Below are positions 1 to 8,017 of a stretch of DNA of 54,918 nucleotides, piece by piece. The notes below the pieces were generated by a model. It was not told the origin of the DNA and searched no databases. It was given only the letters and a program-made list of their open reading frames with translations. The DNA lies in contig NZ_JAUSCJ010000035.1 in assembly GCF_030651185.1 (NCBI RefSeq), forward strand, positions 1 to 54,918. Direction: 5' to 3'. This DNA comes from Phenylobacterium sp. GTDB taxonomy: Bacteria; Pseudomonadota; Alphaproteobacteria; Caulobacterales; Caulobacteraceae. Each line of letters begins with the position of its first letter. Position 1 is the stretch's first letter. Position numbers and translations under genes: made by a program.

Positions 1-580
1 GCGGCGCCAGGGGGGCGGTGACGGCGGTGGCGGCGGCTGCGGCGGGGGTGAGGGCGCGCGGCCGGCGCAGGATGGCCTCGGCGCGAGCCAGCCAGCGGTT
101 GGCCTCCAGCACGGCGGCGCCGGGGGAGGCGGCGACGCGGCGGCTCTCGTCGCCGGTCAGCCAGAGGTCGAGCTCGAAGTCGGGGTGCTGCGGGTCGTCG
201 AAGATCAGCCGCAGGGTGACGCGGGCGGCGTGGCTGACCCGCTGATCCAGGGCGCGGCGCGGCTCGTCGCGGTGGGCGCGGGCCACCACCTGGTCGTCGA
301 TGATCAGCTCGGCGCCCATCAGTTCGTCGATCCGGTAGACCAGGCACCAGGCCCCGGCGTCCCAGGCGACGGCGGCCAGGCCGGTGGCGAAATTGACGCC
401 CACGCCGCGGCCTCGGCCGCGGGCCACCAGCACCGCCTCGGGTTCGCCCTTGAGCACGCGCCGAAGCGCCCGGCCGATCCGCCGGTCCTCATCGAAGAAC
501 CAGATGGCGAAGGAGCCCGCGAAGGTCACCGCGGTCCCGGCCAGGGCCAACATCAACAGGAGCCGGACGACGTCGTTCAT
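1..580 (-). CDS. Hypothetical membrane-anchored protein, 3' end cut by window edge
   Basis: The frame is open from an ATG at 580 to the left edge (193 codons) with no stop, so the C-terminus lies outside the window. The start MNDVVRLLLMLALAG gives one hydrophobic segment at about residues 4-27, followed by the charged stretch WFFDEDRRIGRALRR, which looks like a signal anchor with the rest on one side of the membrane. The remainder is soluble and basic/acidic mixed (RGRGRGVGVNFATGLAAVAWD, then DDPQHPDFELDLWLTGDESRR). I do not recognise a family. It lies 43 bp downstream of the DUF2145 gene on the same strand and may be cotranscribed with it. Codon use matches its neighbours, and no better reading exists on the other strand. 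Confidence 0.7.
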   Translation of the reverse strand, partial: MNDVVRLLLMLALAGTAVTFAGSFAIWFFDEDRRIGRALRRVLKGEPEAVLVARGRGRGVGVNFATGLAAVAWDAGAWCLVYRIDELMGAELIIDDQVVARAHRDEPRRALDQRVSHAARVTLRLIFDDPQHPDFELDLWLTGDESRRVAASPGAAVLEANRWLARAEAILRRPRALTPAAAAATAVTAPLAP

Positions 581-623
581 GAGGCGACGCTAGCGGTGTT
601 CGGCCCAGCCGAAAAGCGAACGA

Positions 624-1433
624 TCAGCGCGCGTAGTTGATGGAATAGGTCGCTTCCAGCAGGTTGTTTTCGCGCATGAATTCCGCCATCGATTCATAGG
701 TCGCGGTGCGGATCGGCCCGCTCTGGTCGTCGGTGCGCAGCCGCTGGTCGGCGATGGGGCCAAACAGCCGCAGGACGGCGTTAGCCTTCACCAGGGTCGG
801 CTTGTAGTGGGCCTTCAGGTCGGCGGTGATCTGGTCGGGGTTGCTGGTCTGCCAGATCGCCGCGGCGATGACGTTGAGCATGAAGTTGTTGCAGTTCTGG
901 TAGGTCCGCTTCCACGGATTGGCCACCAGGGAGTAGGCCGGGTTGTGAACGGCCTGGTAGGTCGGGCTGTCGATCACCGCGATGATCCGGCGCTGCATCT
1001 CCGGCGAGGGGATGATCACCGCCATGTCGTCGACGGTGGAGCCGCGGGTGAAGTCGAAGGGATAGTCCTGGACCAGCCGGCTCTCGATCTTCGACCAGGC
1101 TTTCCCGTCCCCGGCATAGAGGTTGTAGACAGCGTAGCCCTGCTGGGTCCTGCCGTCGGCGGTGCGGATCGTGCGGTGCACCCAGAAGCCGCCGTGGGTG
1201 TAGCTGATCCCCTCCGGCAGCTGGCTGCGCGGCCGGCCGGTGCGGAAGACGATGGCCAGCTTGGCGCCGCGCGCGGCGAGGTCGCGCTCCACCTGTTTCG
1301 AGAAGGCCGCGGCCTCCGGCGCCGTGAAGTGGGGCGCAACGGCGTTGGCCGAGGAGTCCTGGGCGGCGGCGGGCAGGCCCGCCGTGGTCAGGGCGCAGGC
1401 CGCGGCGGCGGCGAGCAGGGCGCGGCGGATCAT
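624..1433 (-). CDS. DUF2145-family exported protein
   Basis: 269 residues starting MIRRALLAAAAACALTTAG, a clear Sec signal peptide cut near residue 24 (PAAAQDS). The mature part carries the pattern I associate with DUF2145: a YTHGGFWVH block near residue 79, VYNLYAG near residue 102, and YQNCNNFMLNVIAAA near residue 178. The paired His in THGG and Cys in QNCN could be a cysteine-hydrolase-like pair, but this is inference and the function is unknown. Its ATG overlaps the stop of the upstream gene (ATGA at 1430-1433), so the two are probably translationally coupled and secreted together. Confidence 0.72.
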   Translation of the reverse strand: MIRRALLAAAAACALTTAGLPAAAQDSSANAVAPHFTAPEAAAFSKQVERDLAARGAKLAIVFRTGRPRSQLPEGISYTHGGFWVHRTIRTADGRTQQGYAVYNLYAGDGKAWSKIESRLVQDYPFDFTRGSTVDDMAVIIPSPEMQRRIIAVIDSPTYQAVHNPAYSLVANPWKRTYQNCNNFMLNVIAAAIWQTSNPDQITADLKAHYKPTLVKANAVLRLFGPIADQRLRTDDQSGPIRTATYESMAEFMRENNLLEATYSINYAR

Positions 1434-1795
1434 TTCTTGGCCGGGGCGGGGGTGTTGTAAGGCACGGCGGGCGCCGGGTCGGCGGAGACCACGACCTTGT
1501 CGTCCACCACCAGCTTGCCGGACTCGGCCGCGGAGTCCGCCACCGAGGCGCCCGCGCCGACCGAGGCCGCGCCGCTGGCCATCACCGCCGAGCCGCCGGC
1601 CATGGAGCCGGCGCCCACGACGCTGGCGGGCACGGCGGAGACGCCGACGGCGGTCTTCACGCCCGACGACGCCAGCAGGCCCGCGGCCTCCGACGTCGCG
1701 GCCGAGGCGCCCGAGGCGTCGGTGGCGCTGTCCTGGGCGAATGCGGGGGCGGCCAGCAGGGCCAGGGCGAGGGTGGCGGGCAGGAGCGAACGCAT
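1430..1795 (-). CDS. Small Ala/Ser-rich secreted protein
   Basis: 121 residues. I chose the ATG at 1795 because it begins a good signal peptide, MRSLLPATLALALLAAPAFAQ, cut at AFA-Q; a longer in-frame reading to 1996 runs into the end of the epimerase gene and lacks this feature. The mature protein is low complexity (Ala, Ser, Gly, Val) with a tail rich in Pro and Lys (VPYNTPAPAKK). I know no named family. It overlaps the DUF2145 gene by four bases and is probably the first gene of that pair. The 95-bp gap to the epimerase upstream contains an imperfect hairpin (1851-1873). Confidence 0.65.
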   Translation of the reverse strand: MRSLLPATLALALLAAPAFAQDSATDASGASAATSEAAGLLASSGVKTAVGVSAVPASVVGAGSMAGGSAVMASGAASVGAGASVADSAAESGKLVVDDKVVVSADPAPAVPYNTPAPAKK

Positions 1796-1850
1796 AACGG
1801 GTCTTTCATGTTGAGGGCGGCGTCTTAACCACGCCGTTCCGATCCCGCCA

Positions 1851-1873
1851 GTTAAGCTTTCGCAAGCTGAACC
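1851..1873 (-). other. Imperfect hairpin after the epimerase gene
   Basis: GTTAAGCTT and AAGCTGAAC can pair over nine positions with one mismatch around a TCGC-type loop, 18 bp past the epimerase stop. There is no T-run, so it is at best a weak or Rho-assisted end of the upstream minus-strand transcript. Confidence 0.3.
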
Positions 1874-1890
1874 GTTGCTGACAGGGGGCG

Positions 1891-2877
1891 CTACTTCGCC
1901 GGCGGGGTCTGGAACATCTGCGGCGGGTAGGCGGCCAGGCCCGGGAAGGCGCTGAGCCAGTCCTTGCCGTTGGCCTCCGCCACCAGAGCGGCGCACAGGG
2001 CGGGCGCGGCGGCGGCGTAGTCGGTGACGGGGCGGTAGCCGAGGGCGGCCGCGGCGCTCATGTCGGCCACCAGGGGCGCCTCGACGCTCCAGGGGGTGCG
2101 GCCCTTCCAGCCCTTGGGCGGGCCGGGGAAGGGGGCGAGGGTCGCCGTCGAGCCCATGGCGGTGAGGATCGCCTGCCCGATCTCGGCGACCGTCAGGGCC
2201 TGAGGGTCGGCGGCGTTGAGGACATGGACGCCGGGCTGTTCAAGGGCGACACGGGTGAGTTCGGCGAGGTTGGCGGTGGCCGTGGTGTGGAAGCGGCTCA
2301 TCCCGTCGTAGGCCAGCGGAATGGCGCCCGCGCCGCGGAGAATTTGCGCCAGGAACCACCATTCGCGAGGCGCGCGGCTGCCCGGGCCGTGGACGGCGAA
2401 GGGGCGCAGGATCTTCAGGGGGATGTGTGCGCCCGCCAGCAGGACGTCCTCCATCGCCACCTTGTTGGTGGAATAGTCGGCCTCGCCGGGCAGGGCGCGG
2501 CGCTGGTTCTCGGTGAGGGGTATCGGGTATCGGGCGCCGTCGCCCAGGGTGCGGCCTTCGTCGTCCACATAGACGCTGCCCGTGGAGATCACCGCCAGCG
2601 CGCCAAGACGGTCCTGCAGGGCCAGCCATTGGCGCGCGTGGGCTGCGTTGTAGGCCACGGTGTCGATGACGGCGTCGAAGGGGTTGGCGAGCGCGTCGCG
2701 CAGGGCGCGGTCGTCCTCGCGATCCAGCACGGTGACCGTCACGCGGCCCTGGAGGTCGGCGGGCAGGCCGCCGTGCCGCTGGCCGACAGTGACGTCCCAG
2801 CCGGCGTCGAGCAGGTTGAGCGCCGCCGCCTGGCCGATCTGGCCGGAGCCTCCAAGGATGAAGGCGCGGCGGCTCAT
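1891..2877 (-). CDS. NAD(P)-dependent epimerase/dehydratase (extended SDR)
   Basis: 328 residues. The N-terminus MSRRAFILGGSGQIGQAAA has the Rossmann dinucleotide motif GGSGQIG. The active-site Tyr-x3-Lys is in DYSTNKVAMEDVLL near residue 140, with the preceding Ser in VISTGSVYVDDEG. The substrate side (ILRPFAVHGPGSRAPREWW) is typical of sugar-nucleotide or 3-beta-HSD-like epimerases, but the substrate cannot be read from sequence. The start is three bases after the exonuclease III stop, so the two are transcribed together, xthA first. Being cytoplasmic and NAD-linked is family knowledge. Confidence 0.85.
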   Translation of the reverse strand: MSRRAFILGGSGQIGQAAALNLLDAGWDVTVGQRHGGLPADLQGRVTVTVLDREDDRALRDALANPFDAVIDTVAYNAAHARQWLALQDRLGALAVISTGSVYVDDEGRTLGDGARYPIPLTENQRRALPGEADYSTNKVAMEDVLLAGAHIPLKILRPFAVHGPGSRAPREWWFLAQILRGAGAIPLAYDGMSRFHTTATANLAELTRVALEQPGVHVLNAADPQALTVAEIGQAILTAMGSTATLAPFPGPPKGWKGRTPWSVEAPLVADMSAAAALGYRPVTDYAAAAPALCAALVAEANGKDWLSAFPGLAAYPPQMFQTPPAK

Positions 2878-2880
2878 GGG

Positions 2881-3660
2881 TTAGAGGTCCAGTTCCGTCA
2901 CCACCGGCACGTGGTCGGAGGGCTTGTCCCAGCCGCGCACGTCGCGGTGGATGACGCAGGCCAGCAGCTTGTCGGCGGCCTGGGGGGAGAGCAGGGCGTG
3001 GTCGATACGGATGCCGTTGTTCCGCTGCCAGGCGCCGGCCTGATAGTCCCAGAAGGTGTAGCTCTCGGGCGCTCCGTCGATGGCCAGGAAGGCCTCGGTG
3101 AGGCCCAGCCACTTCAGGGCGCGGAAGGCCTCGCGGCTCTGCGGCTGGAAGAGGGCGTCCTTGGTCCAGTTTTCGGGATGGGCGGCGTCGCGGGGCTCGG
3201 GGATGACGTTGAAGTCGCCGGTCAGCACCAGCGGCTCCTCATAGGCCAGCAGGTCGCGGGCGTGGGCGTTGAGGCGGGCCATCCAGGAGAGCTTGTAGGG
3301 AAATTTCTCGGTGTCGATGGGGTTGCCGTTGGGCAGGTAGATCGAGGCGACCCGGACCGGATTGGGGCCGGAGACCACGGCCTCGATGTAGCGGGCCTGC
3401 TCGTCGCCGTCGTCGCCCGGCAGGCCCTTGCGGACGTCCTCCAGGGGCGTCTTGGAGAGAAGCGCGACGCCATTGTAGGTCTTCTGGCCGTGGACGGCGA
3501 CATTATAGCCAAGCTGTTCAAAGGCTTCGGCGGGAAACTTCTCGTCGATGCACTTGATCTCCTGCAGGCAGGCGACATCGGGGGAGGCCTCCTCGAACCA
3601 GCGCAGCACGGTCTCGAGGCGGGCGTTGACCGAGTTGACGTTCCAGGTGGCGATCTTCAT
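2881..3660 (-). CDS. xthA: Exodeoxyribonuclease III (AP endonuclease)
   Basis: 259 residues, the usual size for bacterial Xth. It starts MKIATWNVNSVNARL, the hallmark of the EEP nuclease fold. Other motifs are CLQEIKCID (metal-binding Glu, about residue 35), LTGDFNVIP (Asp/Asn, about residue 148), IRIDHALLS (about residue 216) and SDHVPVV with the catalytic His near the C-terminus. It cleaves abasic sites and removes 3' blocks in base-excision repair. It is the first gene of a minus-strand pair with the epimerase three bases downstream. Confidence 0.95.
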   Translation of the reverse strand: MKIATWNVNSVNARLETVLRWFEEASPDVACLQEIKCIDEKFPAEAFEQLGYNVAVHGQKTYNGVALLSKTPLEDVRKGLPGDDGDEQARYIEAVVSGPNPVRVASIYLPNGNPIDTEKFPYKLSWMARLNAHARDLLAYEEPLVLTGDFNVIPEPRDAAHPENWTKDALFQPQSREAFRALKWLGLTEAFLAIDGAPESYTFWDYQAGAWQRNNGIRIDHALLSPQAADKLLACVIHRDVRGWDKPSDHVPVVTELDL

Positions 3661-3805
3661 GGGCGTCCTTCGGCGTGGGCAGGTGTCCCGGTCTAGCCTC
3701 TCGGGCGCGGTGCGAACAAGCGCCCGCTAGCCTCACACGCGACCTGTGACCGCCCGCCCGGCGATTCAGTTTGACGGGCGGGGGTCGGATGGGGACCTTG
3801 CGCCC

Positions 3806-4144
3806 ATGTCCGGGGCTTCCAAGAACAGGCGACAGCTTTCACGTCGCGCGCGGATGATCTGGCTGGGCGTGGCGACGGGGCTCTGCCTGACCCTCGCCCC
3901 GTTCGGCGCGGTGGGCGCGCTGTTCTCGCCGCTGGTGTTCGACCACCAGGGCAACATCCTCAATCCGCTGGCCTGGATCGCCTTCCTGATGATGGTCCTG
4001 TTCTGGATCGTCTGCCTGATCGGGCCCTTCGGCGCCTGGGTGCTGTTCAAGCGCGATCAGGAATCCCTGGCCTGGGCCGCCATGGCCGCGCCCCTGGCCT
4101 GGCTGATGCTGCTGGTGGCGATCCTGCAGTTCATTCCGGGGTGA
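3806..4144 (+). CDS. Small integral membrane protein of unknown function
   Basis: 112 residues from ATG 3806 (MSGASKNRRQLSRRARM). An upstream ATG at 3746 is possible, but the stretch it adds is not membrane-like or conserved-looking. Three hydrophobic segments are visible: about residues 17-40 (MIWLGVATGLCLTLAPFGAV), 53-80 (WIAFLMMVLFWIVCLIGPFG) and 91-109 (AMAAPLAWLMLLVAILQF), with a basic N-terminus that suggests a cytoplasmic start. No family is recognised. It stands alone between the divergent xthA and the Fur-boxed TonB operon and is followed by a GC hairpin. Confidence 0.6.
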   Translation: MSGASKNRRQLSRRARMIWLGVATGLCLTLAPFGAVGALFSPLVFDHQGNILNPLAWIAFLMMVLFWIVCLIGPFGAWVLFKRDQESLAWAAMAAPLAWLMLLVAILQFIPG

Positions 4145-4152
4145 CGGGCTTT

Positions 4153-4172
4153 CCCTCCCCTTCACGGGAGGG
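4153..4172. terminator. GC hairpin after small membrane protein gene
   Basis: CCCTCCC and GGGAGGG form a perfect seven-pair stem with a CTTCAC loop, nine bases past the stop. GGATGACGG follows, resembling one end of the window's palindromic elements. No T-run, so terminator function is tentative. Confidence 0.4.
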
Positions 4173-4230
4173 ATGACGGCGGCAGGTCAGCGGTTGACCG
4201 GTCCGGCCGGCTCTGCCATTTGGCAGCGAC

Positions 4231-4245
4231 TGAGACTTATTCGCA
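4231..4245 (+). promoter_or_regulatory. Candidate Fur box
   Basis: TGAGACTTATTCGCA fits the 7-1-7 Fur palindrome (TGAgAATnATTcTCA) with few mismatches. It ends 13 bases before the ATG of a TonB-dependent receptor. The position, immediately over the start region, fits repression by Fur-Fe2+. Confidence 0.6.
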
Positions 4246-4258
4246 AATTGGAAGACCC

Positions 4259-6388
4259 ATGAAACTCCAAGCCCTGTTCGGAGGGACGGCGCTCGCCCTC
4301 CTGGCCGCGATCGTTCCGGCCCAGGCCCAGGTCGGCATCCCCGAGGACAAGGCGGTGGACGAGCTGGTGATCACAGCCATGCGCTTCGACGCGCCGCGCG
4401 CCACCGTGCCCTCCACCATCCAGATCATCGGCGCGGGCGACCTGCGCATCCAGCAGTCGCTGGGAATGAGCGCGGTGGAGGCGGTCGCCGCCCTGGCGCC
4501 GTCCTTCTCGCCGACCCGGCAGAAGCTGTCGGGCGCCGGCGAGACCCTGCGCGGCCGCTCGCCCCTCTATCTCGTGGACGGCGTGCCGCAGTCGACGCCC
4601 CTGCGCGACGACAGCCGCGACGGCTTCACCATCGATCCCTTCTTCATCGACCGAGTCGAGGTGGTGTTCGGGTCCAACGCCATCCAGGGGGTCGGCGCCA
4701 CCGGTGGGGTGATCAACTATGTCACCGCGCCGACGCCGAAGTCCGGCCAGGGCTGGACCGGCAAGGTCCTGGCCCAGACCAGCTTCGACGAAGGGAACCT
4801 GGACGACAGCTTTAGCTACAAGGCCGCCGGCCTGGTGGGCCGCGACTTCGGCGCCTGGGACTTCGTGGCCGGCGCATCCTACGAAGAGCGCGGCGGCTAT
4901 TTCGACGCCGACGGCCGCCGCATCGGCATCGACGCGACCCAGGGCGAACTCCAGAACTCCGACAGCTGGTCCCTGTTCGGCAAGGCCGGGGTGGACCTGG
5001 GCGGAGAGCGCCGCCTGGAGGCCATGGTCAACCACTTCGCGCTGGAGGGCGGCGCCGGCTACGTGCTGGTCAACGGCGCCCGCGCCACCGGCCGACCGGC
5101 CAGCGCCGTGAAGGGCGTACAGCCCGGCAAGGCGCCGGCCAACGAAGTCACCTCCGCGGCGATCACCTACAAGGATGGCGCCCTGTTCGGCGGCGCCCTG
5201 ACGGCCCAGGCCTTCGCCCACGACTATCACGGCGTGTTCGGCGGCTCGATCACCGGGACCTTCCAGGATGTGCGGATCGCCCCGATCAACACCCTGTTCG
5301 ACCAGTCGGCCAACAACTCCCAGAAGCAGGGCTTCAAGCTGGACTACGAGCGCGGCTTTGCAGCCCTGCCGGGGTTCAAGGTCCTGGTCGGCCTCGATGG
5401 CCTGAAGGACAAGACCTATCAGGAACTGCTGCTCACCAACCGGATCTGGGTGCCCAAGACCACCTACAAGAGTCTGTCGCCATTCCTGCAGGTCCACCAG
5501 GCCCTGTGGGACGACCGCATTCACCTGTCGGCCGGCGTGCGCCAGGAAAACGCCACCCTGGAGGTCGGTGACTTCACCACGCTCGCCTCGTCGGGCGCCA
5601 CCCGGGTCAGCGGCGGCGAGCCGAGCTTCACCGAGGTGCTCAGCAATGTGGGCGCCACCTTCCGGGTCATGGACGGCGTGACCACCTACGCCTCCTACGC
5701 CCAGGGCTTCACCATGCCGGACGTCGGCCGGGTGCTGCGGGCCATCAACACACCGGGCCGCGACATCGACACCTATCTGGACGTCAATCCGGTGGTCTCC
5801 GACAACATCGAGCTGGGGGTGGAGTTCACCCGCGGGCCGGTGAACGGATCGCTGGCCTGGTTCACCTCGTCCTCGGACAAGGGCGCGCTGCTGGTGCTCA
5901 ACGCCGGCGGAACCTTCGACGTGCAGCGCCAGCGCACCGAGATCGAGGGGATCGAGGCCACCGTGAAGTGGGCGGCCAACACCTGGCTGACCCTGGGGGC
6001 GGCCTATTCGCATCTGGACGGCCGCACCGACACCAATGGCGACGGCGCCGTGGACGCCGACCTGGACGGCGCCAACATCTCGCCGGACCGCCTGACCCTG
6101 ACCGCCGACGCCACCTATGGCGCCTTTGACTTCCGTCTGCAGGGCCAGGTCTTTGAGGCCCGCAGCTTCCAGGGCCAGCCGGTGGCCAACAATTTCGAGG
6201 GCTATGAGCTGCTGGACGCCGTGGCCGCCTGGAATGGGCCCTTCGGCGTGGTCAGCCTGGGGGTCCGCAACCTGCTGGACGCGCAGTACATCACCTACAA
6301 CAGCGACACGACCAACCCGACCGACAACAGCCGCTACTTCGCCGGCCAGGGCCGTGCGGTCACCCTCGGGATCGTGAAGAGCTTCTGA
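4259..6388 (+). CDS. TonB-dependent receptor (siderophore type)
   Basis: 709 residues from ATG 4259, chosen because it begins a signal peptide (MKLQALFGGTALALLAAIVP, cut at AQAQ) and follows GGAAG at suitable spacing. After a short TonB-box region (DELVITAMR) comes a plug domain (about residues 35-150) with VDGVPQSTPLRD and RVEVVFGSNAIQGVGATGG. A 22-strand barrel follows, ending in GRAVTLGIVKSF with the C-terminal Phe typical of outer-membrane proteins. The family imports ferric chelates or similar ligands using TonB-ExbBD energy. A Fur-like box upstream and a PepSY protein overlapping its stop (TGATG) point to iron-siderophore uptake; the ligand is not known. Confidence 0.88.
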   Translation: MKLQALFGGTALALLAAIVPAQAQVGIPEDKAVDELVITAMRFDAPRATVPSTIQIIGAGDLRIQQSLGMSAVEAVAALAPSFSPTRQKLSGAGETLRGRSPLYLVDGVPQSTPLRDDSRDGFTIDPFFIDRVEVVFGSNAIQGVGATGGVINYVTAPTPKSGQGWTGKVLAQTSFDEGNLDDSFSYKAAGLVGRDFGAWDFVAGASYEERGGYFDADGRRIGIDATQGELQNSDSWSLFGKAGVDLGGERRLEAMVNHFALEGGAGYVLVNGARATGRPASAVKGVQPGKAPANEVTSAAITYKDGALFGGALTAQAFAHDYHGVFGGSITGTFQDVRIAPINTLFDQSANNSQKQGFKLDYERGFAALPGFKVLVGLDGLKDKTYQELLLTNRIWVPKTTYKSLSPFLQVHQALWDDRIHLSAGVRQENATLEVGDFTTLASSGATRVSGGEPSFTEVLSNVGATFRVMDGVTTYASYAQGFTMPDVGRVLRAINTPGRDIDTYLDVNPVVSDNIELGVEFTRGPVNGSLAWFTSSSDKGALLVLNAGGTFDVQRQRTEIEGIEATVKWAANTWLTLGAAYSHLDGRTDTNGDGAVDADLDGANISPDRLTLTADATYGAFDFRLQGQVFEARSFQGQPVANNFEGYELLDAVAAWNGPFGVVSLGVRNLLDAQYITYNSDTTNPTDNSRYFAGQGRAVTLGIVKSF

Positions 6389-7434
6389 TGGGTCTGATCC
6401 GCACCCTGCACGCCTGGGCCGGCGCGATCCTGGCGCTGATCCTGGTGCTGCTCGGCCTCACCGGCTCCCTGCTGGTGCTGCGCGAGGACTGGGTGAAGCT
6501 GACCGTGCCGGAGGCGCGGATGGGGGTGACGCCGTCCGCCGCGGTGCTGGGGGCGGCGGCCGAGGCGGTGGAGGCGCAGGGGCGTCCGCGCAGCATGATG
6601 TTCGCTGGGCCGCACATCGGCGTCCACCGGCTGACTTACCCCGAGGACGGCATGGCCTATGCCGCCGCCGACGGCGCCATCCTGGCCCGCTGGACCGACA
6701 CCGAGCGGGTCGAGCAATGGGTCTTCCAGTTGCACCACCGCCTGCTGGCCGGAGAGAGCGGCGAGATCGTGGTGGGGGTCGCGGGCCTGGCGGGCGCAGT
6801 GCTGTGCCTGACCGGGGTGATCGTCTGGTTCCCGGCCTGGCGCAGCTTTGCGGGCAAGGTCTGGCCCAGGTCGATGGCGCGGCGGGACCTGGTGTCGTCG
6901 CACCGGGACATGGGGATTCTCATGGCCGTCCCGGTCTTCGTCCTGTGCCTGACCGGCGGAATGATCATCTTCAACGACACCAGCAAGGCCCTGGTGACCC
7001 GGTTGGCGCCCGGCGGCATCGAGACGCCCAAGCCGCCCAAAGGTGGGCAGGGCGATATCGACTGGCCCCTGGCGCTGGCGGGCGCTCAGGCCGCCTTCCC
7101 GCAGGCGACCCTGCGGCTGGCCAGCTGGCCAGCCAAGCCGGGCGCGCCGGCCGTCATCCGCCTGAAACAGCCCGCCGAATGGCATCCCAACGGCCGCACC
7201 CTGGTCTATATCGACCCGGCGACGTCGCAGGTGGTCGGCACGGTGGACGCCCAGGCCTTTGGCCCCGGAGCGCGGTTCCAGAACGCGGTCTACCCGATCC
7301 ACGCCGCCTCTCCGGGCGGCCGGCTCTACGACCTGGTGGTGTTCTTTGGGGGACTGGCCCTGGCGGCCCTGGGCGGGCTCGGCCTCTGGTCGTTCCTGAT
7401 CCAGCAGCGCCGGACCTGGGCGCGGGGGCGGTGA
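6388..7434 (+). CDS. PepSY-associated transmembrane protein
   Basis: 348 residues. It begins MGLIRTLHAWAGAILALILV, a first membrane helix with the HxxxG pattern of the PepSY_TM family. Further helices lie near residues 125-150 (GLAGAVLCLTGVIVWFPAW), 178-198 (MGILMAVPVFVLCLTGGM) and 315-340 (LVVFFGGLALAALGGLGLW), with periplasmic loops between. His residues in the helices (HAWAG, HHRLLAG, HRDMG) could bind haem or metal. Family members often sit beside siderophore receptors and are thought to reduce or release iron in the inner membrane. Its ATG overlaps the receptor's TGA by one base, so it is translated as part of the same Fur-controlled operon. Confidence 0.85.
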   Translation: MGLIRTLHAWAGAILALILVLLGLTGSLLVLREDWVKLTVPEARMGVTPSAAVLGAAAEAVEAQGRPRSMMFAGPHIGVHRLTYPEDGMAYAAADGAILARWTDTERVEQWVFQLHHRLLAGESGEIVVGVAGLAGAVLCLTGVIVWFPAWRSFAGKVWPRSMARRDLVSSHRDMGILMAVPVFVLCLTGGMIIFNDTSKALVTRLAPGGIETPKPPKGGQGDIDWPLALAGAQAAFPQATLRLASWPAKPGAPAVIRLKQPAEWHPNGRTLVYIDPATSQVVGTVDAQAFGPGARFQNAVYPIHAASPGGRLYDLVVFFGGLALAALGGLGLWSFLIQQRRTWARGR

Positions 7435-7450
7435 CCTTCCGAGCCCACCT

Positions 7451-7549
7451 CGTCATCCCGGCCGCAGCGAAGCGAAGAGCCGGGACCTAGGGGCGCAGCG
7501 CTCGGCCCCTGGGTCCCGGGTCTCCCCAGCGGGTCGCCCGGGATGACGG
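7451..7549. repeat. Palindromic intergenic element A
   Basis: A 99-bp element bounded by CGTCATCCCGG and CCGGGATGACG, with internal pairs such as CGGGACCTAGGGG / CCCCTGGGTCCCG. It lies between convergent genes (PepSY protein and erpA). Its reverse complement matches element B at 36493-36588 closely along the whole length, so this is a dispersed repeat rather than a chance palindrome. Confidence 0.8.
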
Positions 7550-7604
7550 AGGTTGTCGGTCTGAGGGTAGAGCGCGACCCGACAAGCGGAGAAGGGCTTC
7601 GATG

Positions 7605-7937
7605 CTAGATCGAGAAGCTCACGCCGCAGCCGCAGCTGGACTTGGCGTTGGGGTTGCGGATGCGGAACTCCGCGCCGGCCAGTTCGTCGACATAGTCGAT
7701 CACCGAGCCCTTGAGCAGGATCAGGCTCATCTCGTCCACCAGGGCCGCGGCCCCGTCCAGTTCGACCCGCAGGTCGTCGGACTGCGGCTCGCTGACCAGG
7801 TCGAACTGGTACTGGAAGCCCGAGCAGCCGCCGCCCTCCACGGCCACGCGCAGCATGACCGGATGACCCTCGGCCTTGCTGAGGTCATGCAGCCTCTGGG
7901 CCGCGGTCGGGGAGAGGGTTAGGTCGGATGTGGTCAT
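7605..7937 (-). CDS. erpA: Iron-sulfur cluster insertion protein ErpA (HesB/IscA family)
   Basis: 110 residues from ATG 7937 (MTTSDLTLSPTAAQRL), the normal length of A-type carriers; a longer in-frame start would overlap the divergent dgt gene. The three cluster-binding cysteines are present: VEGGGCSGFQYQF near residue 44 and SSCGCGVSF at the C-terminus. These proteins hand 2Fe-2S or 4Fe-4S clusters from the Suf/Isc machinery to apo-enzymes. The gene is divergent from dgt with an 80-bp shared promoter region. ErpA rather than IscA is the likelier name for an alphaproteobacterium with a solitary copy, but the distinction is inference. Confidence 0.88.
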   Translation of the reverse strand: MTTSDLTLSPTAAQRLHDLSKAEGHPVMLRVAVEGGGCSGFQYQFDLVSEPQSDDLRVELDGAAALVDEMSLILLKGSVIDYVDELAGAEFRIRNPNAKSSCGCGVSFSI

Positions 7938-8017
7938 GATGCGTAAAAGCCTCGTCTGGACTATATGAGGGTCCCAGGGCGTCTCACCAAGAGGCCTATC
8001 GTGATTTGCGAGCATAC

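Noticed and set aside
1016..1339. Alternative reading frames in the first 2 kb, including Arg-rich proteins
   Set aside because: Extreme Arg/Pro/Ser bias and full overlap with genes that have signal peptides or known folds mark them as shadows.
4187..6013. A 608-codon open frame on the minus strand opposite the TonB receptor
   Set aside because: It is a high-GC shadow frame: the plus-strand receptor has a signal peptide, plug and barrel motifs, while the antisense product has no recognisable domain and the His/Gly/Arg bias typical of antisense reading.
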